Of a DNA stretch of 64,000 nucleotides, positions 49,131 through 59,657 are shown piece after piece (positions within the stretch are counted from its first letter, which is position 1; every line of letters starts with the position of its first letter). The notes below the pieces were generated by a model. That model was given only the letters and a program-made list of their open reading frames with translations. It was not told where the DNA came from and ran no database searches. Source of the DNA: Sipunculus nudus (Eukaryota; Annelida; Sipuncula; Golfingiida; Sipunculidae); contig CM049320.1 of assembly GCA_026874595.1 (NCBI GenBank), positions 27,195,214 through 27,259,213 on the forward strand, read 5' to 3'. The translations under genes were made by a program, and so were the position numbers.

Positions 49131-51044
49131 TTAGCTCAGCTGACTATAAGTCATCTGAGCTATAGTCGTGGTCCATTGTCCGTCGTCCGTCCGTCTGTCC
49201 GTCCGTCCGTCCATCTGTCCGTAGATGTGGCACGTTTTGAAACCGTAAGACCTAGGAATCCAAAATTCAGCATAATGTTAGATGTCCCCAAGATCTCCTA
49301 CCAAGCCGAAAACTGGGTCTTTGCAACTTCGTTCCTTTGAAAAATTAAGGAAAAACCTCAATTTTTTATTAAAATCCTATTTTCACACTTCAGGACTGCC
49401 TAATATCAAAACCACTCATCTGTTTTTCCTCATATTTACCATAAATATTCTTCTATATAGTTCCTATGTACATGCCAGAAATTAAGTCTGTTAAGTGTAA
49501 ATTCTTTAAGTTATGGGCCCAAACATAATGGACTTTGTAAAAAATCAGGAAAAATATTTACTCACTTAACATGAAAAATTTTGAAACTAGAGTCTATTTT
49601 CCCAAGTATATAACTATGTTTAATTAAGATTCAATTGTTTACCCAAAATTAGATCTGAATTTTGTAAATTTTTTAAGTAATTAGCATAAAAATAAAATCA
49701 GTAACTTAAATTTTGCCCAACTTTGACAATGGCACGTTTTTTTCCTGTAAGTACCATTGATTTAATTTTCACACCATGTAAACATAAATATTTAATTTGT
49801 TTAAATCTGAAATTTGGAAGTAAAAGCTTGAAAATTAAGCTAGTTATTGATTTTTTTCTTGAGGCTCTATTGTAGTCATTTGCTTTGGTTACAGATTACA
49901 GATGCAGGGTCCCACTCCAGGTCACTGGAAGTCAGCTATGCCAGGGTTTCTGATTTGTTACAGTCACTGGGGGAAATCCCCTGCTGTGACAGGTGTACAG
50001 TTATTCTCATATCACCACCCCAATCACCCCCCCCCCCCCCCCCCCCGCGCAAACCCAACCCACCAAGTGTTATGTAGTATTGTTATTGTTTTCACTGTAC
50101 CCCTTAATTGTAATGCTGTTTCTACTCTGATATGCAAAAATTTTCCTTGAAAAAGGAATTTAAGGTGTAATCCAGAAGATGCAATGTTGTGTAATGTAGC
50201 ATTTTTAAAGAAATCATTTTTCTTTTAAATGATTTTACCAGTCATAATGGAACCCATCAGTATGCTTAAATTATGACAAAATATGAAGCACATTATGGAT
50301 AAATAAAGACACAATTAAAAACTGTGAAATTTAAATCAAGTATTTTTTTTAGATATTTATTGTTTTGCAGATTTAAAAGATATATTTTTGTGGTAAAAAA
50401 TAAATAAACATTTGTATGCATGATGTGGTGTTATCTGACAAGATTGAGATTTATGATGATGCAATTGAGAATTATGAATCAACTTTTATATTCAGATATA
50501 TATGTTATATTGAAAATGTATAGAAATATAAACTTAAATTTTAAAAAAAATTGATGTGATAAAAAAATGAGGATTTATTACAAACATGTGTTCATTATTA
50601 TCCTGCATCAGCAGAGTTTGAGATCAGGCTTTGTTTGCCATTTTTTATGTTGTTAATTAGTTATATTTCAACTGTATACATTTCATAAAAAAAACATATT
50701 TAATAATATATATTATACAAAAAAAAAGATTTGATTGAACAAATGTGTAAACTACTGAAATGTCAACAGTTAATCGAAAAGCCAACTAATGATCATGGTA
50801 ATTGTACAGATCATTTGTTCACAAACTGCTCACATGCTTCAGTTTCAACATTAGGAAACACATGGTCAGGTCACAAAATATTATTTGCAACAATTTCTTG
50901 CTCATCAATACAAACCAGTCATATAAACCAACCATGGCCTTTTTTTACCTCTTCCTCTTACACTTTATCTCCATTTGATATTATTTTAGATTTTTACCTT
51001 CAAGGTTAACGTCAGCTGAGCACAGTGACCCATAGGTCCCTTGT
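49131..51044 (+). mobile_element. E-family repeat E7, with endonuclease remnant
   Basis: Clean 5' hairpin AGCTCAGCTGAC-TATAA-GTCATCTGAGCT followed by five or more GTCC units. One central unit follows (49265-49810), then a third tail type (49820-51000), and the 3' end CAGCTGAGCACAGTGACCCA.AGGTCCC ending in TTGTT. A run of about 20 C lies at 50027-50046. An endonuclease-like coding remnant lies just before the 3' end (50731-50900). Confidence 0.75.
50731..51009 (+). pseudogene. C-terminal remnant of an APE-type endonuclease domain
   Basis: 92 codons. The first half contains QLIEKPTNDHGNCTDHLFTN and later GNTWSGHKILFATIS. This is the pattern at the end of LINE/Helentron-type endonucleases: Q-hydrophobic-PT..G...DH.(F/Y)TN, then S(D)H.....TI. 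In intact enzymes the final motif is SDH; here it reads SGH, so a catalytic residue is lost. Nothing upstream continues the domain. It is a 5'-truncated relic inside E7, in the same orientation and close to the element's 3' end. The comparison is from family knowledge, not a search. Confidence 0.55.
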
Positions 51045-51493
51045 TTTTTAATTTCCATACAACATTTCCCCTTTGCATATATTAGAGATGTTAATTTGTA
51101 TTTATACTTCTCAGTATTATATGAATTATTCTCTTGACACAAGTTATTAATGATAATTTTTAATCATAGAAAAATATAATTGGGCATTAAAATATCCAAT
51201 AATATACTTCATGGCAGGTCCTGCAGAAATCTAGCAGGACCGGCTATAAGCCCTCTGCAGCAGGACCTACTGTCCTGCTGCCAACTGCAAGTTTTCGCAA
51301 ACTCTGCATAATTGTGAGCTGTTTCTGTATTAATGCGAATAGAACAGACAGAACTTGGGGAGGGGACACCTACCTGTAACGACGGAATGAGGAGAACGTC
51401 AGTGCTGGGATGGCGCAGAAGACGACGTCGCCGGGGGAACAGACGAAGAGGACGACGATTGCCTGGAAAACTGGAGGACCTCACCCGCGGCGA

Positions 51494-52127
51494 TCACAGG
51501 GCCCAGGGAGTAAAGGCCCAAAGCTTATAGCTGAACATCCTTGAGATAAAAACGGGTGAATGTAGACGGGGTCTTCCAGTAGCCCTTCTCGACCAGTTGA
51601 TTTGGTGAAACCCTGAGAAGTGGCCCAACGATGTAGAAAGAGCTTGAATGTCATGTACCTTGATGTGAAGGTGCTCTAAGGTTGATGGAGAAGCCAATTC
51701 ATATGCGGCGACAATAGTAGCTTTGAGCCACGCACTAATGGTGATAGGGCTAATTTCCTTATTGGAAGTGGTGACTTTTGTTGAAATAAACAACTTCTTG
51801 CGCCCCCCCCCCCCCCCGTAAAGAATGAGTAGCTTTAAGATAATAACGTAACCAACGAACCAGGCAATTGGTAGCCCCATAACGATACTGACCGTTAGGG
51901 AGGGCCAGAACGCGCCAAGCTGACGGAGGATCATCGAAATTTTGGTTCTTTCTATTAAAACCTGGGGAAAATGGAGGGTGGCGCATGAACCGTCGGCCGC
52001 AATTTGTGTGAATTTCGAATCAGCCACGAGGGCATGAAGCTCAGAGCGGCGACCGGCAGAGGCAAGAGCGAGGAGGAAAACCGTTTTCCGAGACGTGACA
52101 ATTGTGAAACAATGCCCACTTGTCTGA
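51494..52127 (-). pseudogene. Degenerate DIRS-type tyrosine recombinase
   Basis: Three frame segments together follow a DIRS-type YR domain. First comes RKTVFLLALASAGRRSELHA (first catalytic Arg region, frame of 52180). Next is a segment with FNRKNQ and LVRWLRYYLKAT, corresponding to the F.AKNQ and CPVRALK.YL.RT blocks of the family, in a different frame at about 51986-51820. The last segment returns to the first frame: LFISTK, TISAWLKATIVAAYE and KVHDIQALSTS. Two frameshifts are thus needed, near 51975 and at the C run 51803-51817. The second active-site motif HxxR reads HDIQ; CAA for CGA is a typical CpG decay. The catalytic Tyr is not identifiable with confidence. The gene is dead. Confidence 0.65.
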
Positions 52128-52265
52128 AGACCATGTTTGACAGTAGAAACAGGGATCCACAAGACCCCGGCAGGAGTCATTGTTCGAATGGCAATTGAAA
52201 CAAGTGGGGTGGGAATCCCAAACCGGGATTAAGGAAACACAAGAAACACAAGTGAGGTTCTCCAT
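52106..52265 (-). pseudogene. Zinc-knuckle-like N-terminal segment of the DIRS-like element
   Basis: From ATG 52265 (MENLTCVSC) the minus strand encodes a Cys/His array: CVSC, then H..CFNCH, then C..LVDPCFYC and SSDKWALFHNC. The CxxC...H..CxxC...C..C layout is one I associate with the first ORF of DIRS/Ngaro-type elements. It overlaps the start of the recombinase in a different frame near 52110-52127, so the deletion junction lies there. Confidence 0.5.
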
Positions 52266-52546
52266 GGTGGGAAGGGAAAAGAAACTCAACTTACAGTTCA
52301 GTTGGCAAACTCGACTGTACAAACCAAACAGTGGACGAATCGCGCAGAGCGTGATCACACGTCCATCATGGCTGACGCCAGAAGAAAAATGTGATTACAG
52401 GAAACGGAAGTGTGACCTAGATACACGGGAACGAGGCGGGATGGGCGATAATAGGCCCAATAAGGGAAAATTTTCGGTTGGCTTACTCTGGCATATAAAC
52501 TTTAACAGAGAAAATTCTCATTAATACAGAAACAGCTCACAATTAT

Positions 52547-54752
52547 GTTTACGTAATAAAACTGAATATTTAACATACTGTAGTTCAGGGATTTACTTTT
52601 TTTATTGTAATTGTTTTATATTATTTGACAGCAAACAAGAAAATTCATGGAATTAATGTCCCCTGCTTTTTGTTATCTTGGCTTTCTGTGATCTTCATGC
52701 TTGCCTTCTGGATATGTTTTAGGTTTTCTGAGTGCTTCGTGCGACGGGGGTCTGACTTCTGGTGTAACATAGAAATGCAATCTCCGGGCGGAAAACCACT
52801 GCATGCCAATATTTCCCGCGAGAATATCGTGTTAAACCGGTCCATAAATTTAGGTGCTTAGTCATCAGTTAATATCTTTGCTCAATCATCAGTTAATATA
52901 TTTACATCATTAATGTCTTGTTCCATTGATATATTAGTGTGGATAAAGTTGTCGAAACATATTTTTTCGTTTTGTTCTTAAGCTTCCATGTATCTGCGAA
53001 AAAACGTATCCGCAAAAGACGTACGTACGTTCTATAGTGCGCAGTCCGCAAAACCTGTTTCCATAAGTACGTACGTTTTTTCTTGCGGATACCCTTTAAC
53101 GTGCCTCTTTTGAAACTGCAAGGAGGACAGGCAGGAAAAAGGTCAATATATAGTCTCATCACATCTGGCGCCGGGGCACTGTTGGGGAATGTAGGTATTT
53201 TTGCCATCTGTAAAACGGATGAATCGCTCATTGATCCGTTTCGATGCTGTCCGTTTTTGTGGATACGTATGCGGAGCACGTTAAAACGGACATATGGAAA
53301 CAGTTCATCTTAAAAAGAGGGATCCGATTTTTTGCGTACGAGACGTACAAGATTTACAGATGAATGGAAACCCAGCTTAAAGCTGTTATCTTGTCATAAT
53401 AGATGATGTATGAGTAAGATGTGCATATTTTGTGTCCTTGCTATCAATGTATGTGCTGACCAGATGAACAATAAGTGTGTGTGTGTTTCTTTCAGAGAAA
53501 TCAGATAAAATTCTCCATTATTCATACTCGATACACCATAACCTAAAACTGGCAAAAAAATCCAATGCTAAAAGTTGAAAATGAACTCTAAAAATGAAGC
53601 CATTTTTCCTCACTCCATGGACGTTATTATGAATTAATTTTTTTTTTTCTTTGATGATGATCAAATATGCGCAACTTATACTTGAACAAAATCATCCCCA
53701 TCAAGTTAAAAAATGAATGGTCAAAATTATGCCATAGCCTACATGCTATGAGGAGCTATAAAGCATTTTCTGGTGATTATATATGAGCAATTAATACCAG
53801 AAATAAATAATCCCGATCACTATCTAATCACTTTGATCTCATTAATAACGGTCGTCTGCAAGGCTTTTAACGTTAATCTTATTAATGACCGCCATCAGGT
53901 TAATCCCTCTGTCCAAATAACCAGGCATAATCAGCCACGATCCTAGACCCCCGTCGCACGAAGCAAGTCCACTGGTGCGACCGGGTATCGTGGTTGCACT
54001 AGTCCACTGAAGCGTAACTGGTCACGTGGGGGGGTCGCAGGAAGAGGCCTTCTTCCTGCGCCCCCCCCCCCTCCCCGGTCGTAGGAAGGACGGCCTTAGT
54101 TTTTATTTTCCCCTGAAGATGTCTCCACTTGTCATAGTGCTGGTGTTTTAGTTTTCATAGTCCCCAGGAGATGTCTCCACATGTCGTTATTTTTGTTTGA
54201 ATTTGGAACCAAAGGGAAAATGTTTTATTTCTTTTAGAGCTGGTGATAATAAATTTTCAGACAGACACTCCAAAACTAATCCCTACCATGGTATGCATGA
54301 GCGCAATCACTGAACAAAATTTTAATGAAATGGAATAATATTTAGGAAAGTTATCACACAGAAATAAAAACCTGAATGATGGACAGACATAGGGACACAC
54401 AGACATACAAACCCAAATCAATACCCTCCGATACACAGAAGGGGGGGACAATTAAACAACAGTAATAATATAATATTCTCATATATGACAAAGCTTAAAT
54501 ATGATGTAATACACAGTGTATTAGGCTATGATGATCCCCTAAAACAGACTCCAGTTAACGAAATAATCACCAATACTGTCATTAGTGTCAAAGTACAGTG
54601 CCAAGAAATTCCCTAACATGACCTTAAAGATTCATTCACATATTATCGCCCAGGACCGGTTGTTTTCTTTCCGATTATTTTAGCACGCAGGACTTTTCCA
54701 AGTTATAAATAGTTTATACATCTCCACAAAAGTTTCTTAAATTCCATCTTAC
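52547..54752. other. Mic10 intron 1, distal part
   Basis: Contains an ACGTACGT-rich stretch (52980-53340), a hairpin GTCGCAGGAAGAGGCC / TTCTTCCTGCGC at 54034-54060 next to a C run, and otherwise unassigned AT-rich sequence. No supported gene. Confidence 0.45.
52980..53345. repeat. Possible eroded element with ACGTACGT-rich inverted ends
   Basis: GTATCCGCAAAAGACGTACG near 53007 and, inverted, CGTACGTTTTTTCTTGCGGATAC near 53071-53093. Related words (GGATACGTATGCGGA, TTGCGTACGAGACGTAC) lie at 53261-53345. The words GGTTTCCAT / ATGGAAAC also occur as inverse pairs. Too degraded to classify. Confidence 0.35.
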
Positions 54753-54831
54753 CAACTTTGATGCTGGTATCGGCCAGACATCGGTCCCACTTCAAACCAA
54801 GTTCGTCCTCTGATCTGACGGCACCCGACAT
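54753..54831 (-). CDS. MICOS10: MICOS complex subunit Mic10, exon 1 with start codon
   Basis: Minus strand, ATG at 54831-54829, 26 codons plus one base, then donor G-GTAAGA. It encodes SEDELGLKWDRCLADTSIKV, matching the human N-terminus SESELGRKWDRCLADAVVKI. This short polar segment precedes the first membrane helix and lies in the intermembrane space. Mic10 is a two-helix hairpin protein of the inner mitochondrial membrane that, with Mic60, forms crista junctions. Exons 1-3 are intact and join with correct phases (1, 1 and 0). The gene spans about 9 kb over the certain exons and 19 kb if the exon at 36029 is right; the introns are filled with repeats. Confidence 0.93.
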
Positions 54832-55036
54832 TTTCACCAGTAGCGAGAGGAAGGCGTACCATTATATGCGTGTCCTTTATTTAGTATTTTTTTTTTAATT
54901 TTTGTATGCTGCGATAGGATACGTTCATTGTGAAACATGAAACGAAATTTTGAAATTTTAGGATAATTATAACAATGAAATTTTAAAAAAATTGATGTGT
55001 ATAATTAAAAATTACTTTTTATTCAATAATAAATGT
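54832..55036 (-). promoter_or_regulatory. 5' UTR and presumed promoter of MICOS10
   Basis: About 200 bp between the Mic10 start and the inverted-repeat element at 55037. No TATA or initiator can be named. If the promoter is short, that element lies just upstream of it. Confidence 0.3.
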
Positions 55037-55388
55037 CGTGCGTACGGAGCCCGGGAGACGATCGAGTTTGTGAAATATATTTATTAATTCGTGCGCACGA
55101 ATTACTAATCCTTGCGCACGAATTACTCGGTGTGAAAATAAATTTCCAAGGTGGAAAAAATATTTATTAATTCGTGCGCACGCATTACTAATCCGTGTGA
55201 AAAATATATTTCTAAGGAGTAAAAATATTTATTTCAATAGGATAACAAAGTAGCCGATAAGGCTAATGCAACTGCTCTCCTGCATATAAATTAAAAGAAA
55301 GTGAAAAATTAACATGAATGTATATATGTATATATAAATGGTAAGATTGGAAAAGTGCACATATATTCACACACGGTAAGATATAGGC

Positions 55389-55391
<3 letters not shown>

Positions 55392-55462
<71 letters not shown>
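55392..55462. repeat. (TA)n microsatellite
   Basis: About 35 TA units inside the iteron element. Confidence 0.9.
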
Positions 55463-55467
<5 letters not shown>

Positions 55468-55615
55468 ATATACGTTAAAACAGATTGACATTCCACATAC
55501 ATTGATACTTATATATATATATATTATTACTGGTAGGCGTAATATAAAAATAAACGCCTCAGTCCATATCAAGCATATCAAATAGATTAAAACTATCAGT
55601 CTTTCCAACTGAATA

Positions 55616-55909
55616 TTAGTATTGATTTAATTGACTGGCACCTATAGTCGTATGGATAATTTCATCCTGACGATGATTGTCGCAATAATAACTGTATATT
55701 TCTCGAGAGGCAGGGTTTAAATAGTCACGAACATTTTCCTCAAAGGAATCGATTGAAGTAGACTGAATTTTAGGAAACTGTTCCAAAGTTTGCAGGCTAT
55801 TGAAAGGAAAGAAAAGAAAATTGGAAGGAAAGAAAAGCGACAATCTTTCCGTGTTAACCTCGGTATCTTTAGCAAATGCGATTTGCGCGGACTGTACAGG
55901 GCTGAGCAT
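55616..55909 (-). CDS. Unrecognised 97-codon frame inside the iteron element
   Basis: An ATG-started frame closed by a stop 5 codons upstream of the ATG and TAA at the end. The composition is protein-like (AQIAFAKDTEVNTERLSLFF, IDSFEENVRDYLNPASREIY) and not a repeat reading. No domain is recognised, and there is no signal or membrane segment. It could be a fragment of the element's own protein. Confidence 0.3.
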   Translation of the reverse strand: MLSPVQSAQIAFAKDTEVNTERLSLFFPSNFLFFPFNSLQTLEQFPKIQSTSIDSFEENVRDYLNPASREIYSYYCDNHRQDEIIHTTIGASQLNQY

Positions 55910-56223
55910 GAGACAGACTTTGAGTTAATATATTTGAAGATAATCTTGAGCTAATCCGTTAATCATTTCATAAAATGTGGATTGTATAGCCAGCTCTCAT
56001 CTTATTTTTATACTTGACCATTATAGCTCTTTTACCAGAGCTCCATGCAGTGCTTGAAGTCGAGAGCGCTCCAGTACATGTTAAACATGCTTTCCGTTGT
56101 GTACTCTCCAGTTGGTATGACTGTCTGACAGAACAATTGTTAAATATTAAAACACCACATTCCAGTACTTAACGTATTAATGATTTGTACATACGATCTA
56201 AAACTTTCATAGAGAAATGGAAT

Positions 56224-56604
56224 TTATATATTTTTTTTCAAAATTTCCAAACGCTTATTGGCTTTCAACATATCATGTTTATGTGTTCCTGTCAGGAAAG
56301 CGAATCCAAAATATGACATGAGAAGTTCTTTGAAGTTCATTTCACTTAGTTTGTGTAATTTGCAATTGAGCATCATCGTCAAATGGCGATTGAGAACTGT
56401 AACTGTTGTTTTAATTACTTTGTGAAGCAAATAACTGTTAAAGTTTTCAGCCTGGTCGGCTTTGTCTATAATAATGTTCCCATTATGCCCCGACGATGAT
56501 GAGGTAGGTTGTTGTTTTTTTTTACCAGAGAAAGCCTTTGAAATTTTCCACCATGCACGGCAAATGGGTCTGTGAGTTTTATGTTTATATTCTTTAAGTA
56601 TCGC
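56224..56604 (-). pseudogene. Coding-like remnant inside the iteron element, possibly retrotransposon-derived
   Basis: The minus-strand frame is open from about 56604 to TAA at 56224 without a good ATG. It reads CRAWWKISKAFSGKKKQQPT, then GNIIIDKADQAENFNSY. The first part resembles the linker of non-LTR elements between endonuclease and reverse transcriptase (W-k-i...p...G.ii.d...kA..FN.yF). The second part (MNFKELLMSYFGFAFLTGTH) I cannot place. A different frame carries a plausible continuation at 56605-56759 (GTLYIEIRKAFKRYLK), implying a frameshift near 56600. Confidence 0.3.
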
Positions 56605-57072
56605 TTAAAGGCCTTTCTAATTTCAATATACAGAGTTCCGAAAGTTAGGAAGTCACGGAACTGTCGGAAGTGGCTGGGCTCCATTTTGACAACCGTGTGT
56701 GCCCCCTGAAACTGCCAACCTGTGCCTATAGACTGAGTCGATGTGTGCCTGCTTCTCATTGGCTAGTAATTCGTGCGCACGAATTAATAACTTGTGCGCA
56801 CGAATTAGTAGCCAATGAGCAATGAGCCAGCAACATAAGAGAGCTGCTCTCATGGTCACTAATTCGTGCGCACGGATTAGTCATTCGTGCGCACGGATTA
56901 TAGTCATTCGTGCGCGTGAATTAATAAATATTTTTTCCACCTTGGAAATATATTTTTCACACCTAGTCATTCGTGCGTACGGATTAGTAATTCGTGGCAA
57001 CGAATTAGTTATTCGTGCGCACGGATTAGTAATTATTTTTCACCATGTCGTCTCCCGGGCTCAGTACGTGCG

Positions 57073-57238
57073 TGCTCGTAGTGCATTTTATTTTTTTTTC
57101 TGGTGACAAATATATTGATTCGTCTTTTACATGAACTGACTGCAGAACTTTGTGACATGACAATATGAAGGGTTAAAGAATTTTAGGTCAAACCAAGCAG
57201 TTTACACAGACTAGAAGCTTCTTGGTTAAACTGAGCGA

Positions 57239-57301
<63 letters not shown>

Positions 57302-57670
57302 CCTATATAGAAAAGCTTTTTATATGCAACCCATATCTGTTACAACCTATCCGAATTTTAGGACAATCAAGAATTTTTAAGACAACCCATTAGGGAAATG
57401 ACTATAAGAAATTTCTAGGAAATTTTCCCATACTTAATAAAAAAACACTTATTAAATTTTTAATAATAAAACATATATCTCATCGACATTCGAAATTATA
57501 TATGTTGATTTTTTTTATTTACATAGACTATATATTACCGGTACATAAATTAACCATGTCTTTTATTTTTTGTTAACTAACAAATTTTACAGTGCTAGCT
57601 GCTTGTCATTTCAAAGTATTTTATCAGACAGTTAAATATTTAAACTAAATATTCTGTTCAGTAGCCTAAC

Positions 57671-57743
<73 letters not shown>

Positions 57744-58800
57744 CTCCTCAACTGTTTCAGTTAACAGGTGTACTGATTTACCCCTTTTTATTCGTTATTT
57801 CTCAGAACCGACAAATCATATACATGCACTTTTAATTTCAAACCCACAAATTCACGTTTGTTTTCCAAAAAGCATTTTTTTTTCTTTTCCTAAGTATTAC
57901 TTTAAAATAAGTCATGGGTGTTTTTACTTGAAAAGTTAATTCTTACAGGAGCAACATTTTATAACTGCATTTTAAACAAGAACGGTACATGATAGGTCAG
58001 TAAATAAAAAATAAGTTTTTTTTTAATTTAAAAAAATCGAACGTCATTGAAGAGATACAAAAATAAATAAGATCTCAACAGATAGATACTTTTATAAGGG
58101 TCAAAATAATATATACTTTTTCAGTGGGGGTTTGCATGCAAGAATATAGACTGACTTATTGGCATTTTATTGAGACAAAAGTGCACAATGAATGCAGAAT
58201 ACTGGTGCTACCTTAAAAGCCTTCCAGTGCCCAATGTCCAATAGTTTGTAAATGCAAATATAATGATAATGAATTTTTGTCCAATGCTTTAAACAGAAAC
58301 TTATAGGGGAAAAACACATTGGTGGTAAACATAATATTGCATGGAAGAAATATACCGAAACGTTTCTTTAAAAAGTGCAAAAGCATTAGCAACGATGAAG
58401 GTTAATTCGATCATAAGCTGTATTTTAAACATGATTTTATTATCTTCATTTGATTGAGTTTGGTAATGTCCAGACCATTATAAACAGTTTTAATTTGGGT
58501 ATGCAGATAAACATATACTAGTATAGCCTATATAACTATAGTAGAATATAAGGTATCAGTCATGAAATCAAATTAATTTGCCATCGTTCATTTATTTCCA
58601 TTAGATGATGGAGGTAATCTAGATCATCATAAACAATTTTTAATTCAAATGATTCTTCAATTCGGATTGCTACGTTTGACTATTTCAGATTTTGATATAA
58701 ACGTTTATAGATAATATAGTAATAATAATAATGATAATAATAATAATGGGATTCCGCTCATGATTGCGCGAGTTATGTTGTGTACAAACACAAAAACACT
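57073..58800. other. Noncoding, AT-rich
   Basis: Two long (TA)n tracts (57239-57298, 57675-57742) and otherwise unassigned AT-rich sequence. Confidence 0.6.
57239..57742. repeat. Two (TA)n microsatellites
   Basis: Pure TA at 57239-57298 and 57675-57742. Confidence 0.9.
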
Positions 58801-58850
58801 CCCCCCCCCCCCCCACACACACACCCCCCCCCCACACACACACACACAAA
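58801..58850. repeat. Poly(C) and (CA)n tract
   Basis: C runs alternate with CACACA blocks. The frame reading through it is not a gene. Confidence 0.9.
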
Positions 58851-59599
58851 GTACAATGAAACCAACTGGGGGATTTTCTTGTGCCTCATCCAGTCATCTA
58901 ACTGGATTGTTATTTGTTTTTTTTTGTTTTTTTTTTATTAAATTTTCATGGTAGCTCACTAGACAGATATTTCTTGAAATCTTTGCATGTACATAAAATA
59001 TCTTATGCTTCTCCGGAACTTAAGGAAAAGTAATATTTTTTTCGAACATACATTATAATACTATTGGTGAACGCATGGCAAATATTCAATATTTTATAAA
59101 TGTGATAATTATATATAGTTACCAATAACTCCTAGGCTCATTATGATTTGTTTTTATTGCATAGTTAAAATGATTCGGGCCACAATTTTCATTCATTAAT
59201 CAGTGTAATGTTTGTAAATTATTGGCTTCTTTAACATGTTCATCAAATTTAATTTACCCTGATTTAAAAATTTAACATTTTTATTATTATTTAATACCCT
59301 TTTTGTAGTTTACCGAGTAAATGTGTATCGTTATACTTTTACCGTCTCACCTCCACTTCCCCTCTCTTATTCTATAATTTACATGATTTCAACATTCCCA
59401 GAGAGTAACAATTTTTATATGAATATTCAGGGACGCACGCTGATTTAATTAAGCCCGATGACTGCCAAATGTCAAGAAAATAACAGCAACCTGTCATCGG
59501 AAATATGCATGAATTTTTTTAGGGTGGTAAACTAATTAAACAGCGTAACCAGCATTGAAGGAGGGGAAGGGGCCGAAATATTTGGCAAAGGCATTTGAA

Positions 59600-59657
<58 letters not shown>

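Larger units (their letters stand above)
51308..52546 (-). mobile_element. Internally deleted DIRS-like (tyrosine recombinase) element with 28-bp TIRs
   Basis: 28-bp perfect terminal inverted repeats (51308-51335 and 52519-52546; core TTGTGAGCTGTTTCTGTATT) enclose 1.24 kb read on the minus strand. From its left it has a zinc-knuckle-like Cys/His segment, then immediately a tyrosine recombinase. The reverse transcriptase, RNase H and methyltransferase of a full DIRS element are absent. A C run (51803-51817) interrupts the recombinase. The element sits in Mic10 intron 1, antisense-neutral with respect to splicing. Confidence 0.7.
55037..57072. mobile_element. 2-kb element with palindromic iterons in long inverted ends
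   Basis: The outer ends GAGCCCGGGAGACGA (left, from about 55048) and TCGTCTCCCGGGCTC (right, to 57062) are exact inverses. Further in, TTTCCAAGGTGGAAAAAATA at 55142-55161 is inverted at about 56930-56950. Both ends are packed with copies of TAATTCGTGCGCACGAATTA, a perfect 20-bp palindrome at 55085-55104 and 56767-56786. Partial copies lie near 55111, 55175, 56793, 56861, 56883, 56907, 56975 and 57011. The interior has a (TA)n tract (55392-55462) and minus-strand stretches with coding character. Superfamily unknown. Confidence 0.65.

Noticed and set aside
51209..51484. Arg/Ser-rich 91-codon minus-strand frame
   Set aside because: It crosses the left TIR of the DIRS-like element and mirrors a GC-rich plus-strand frame; no domain.
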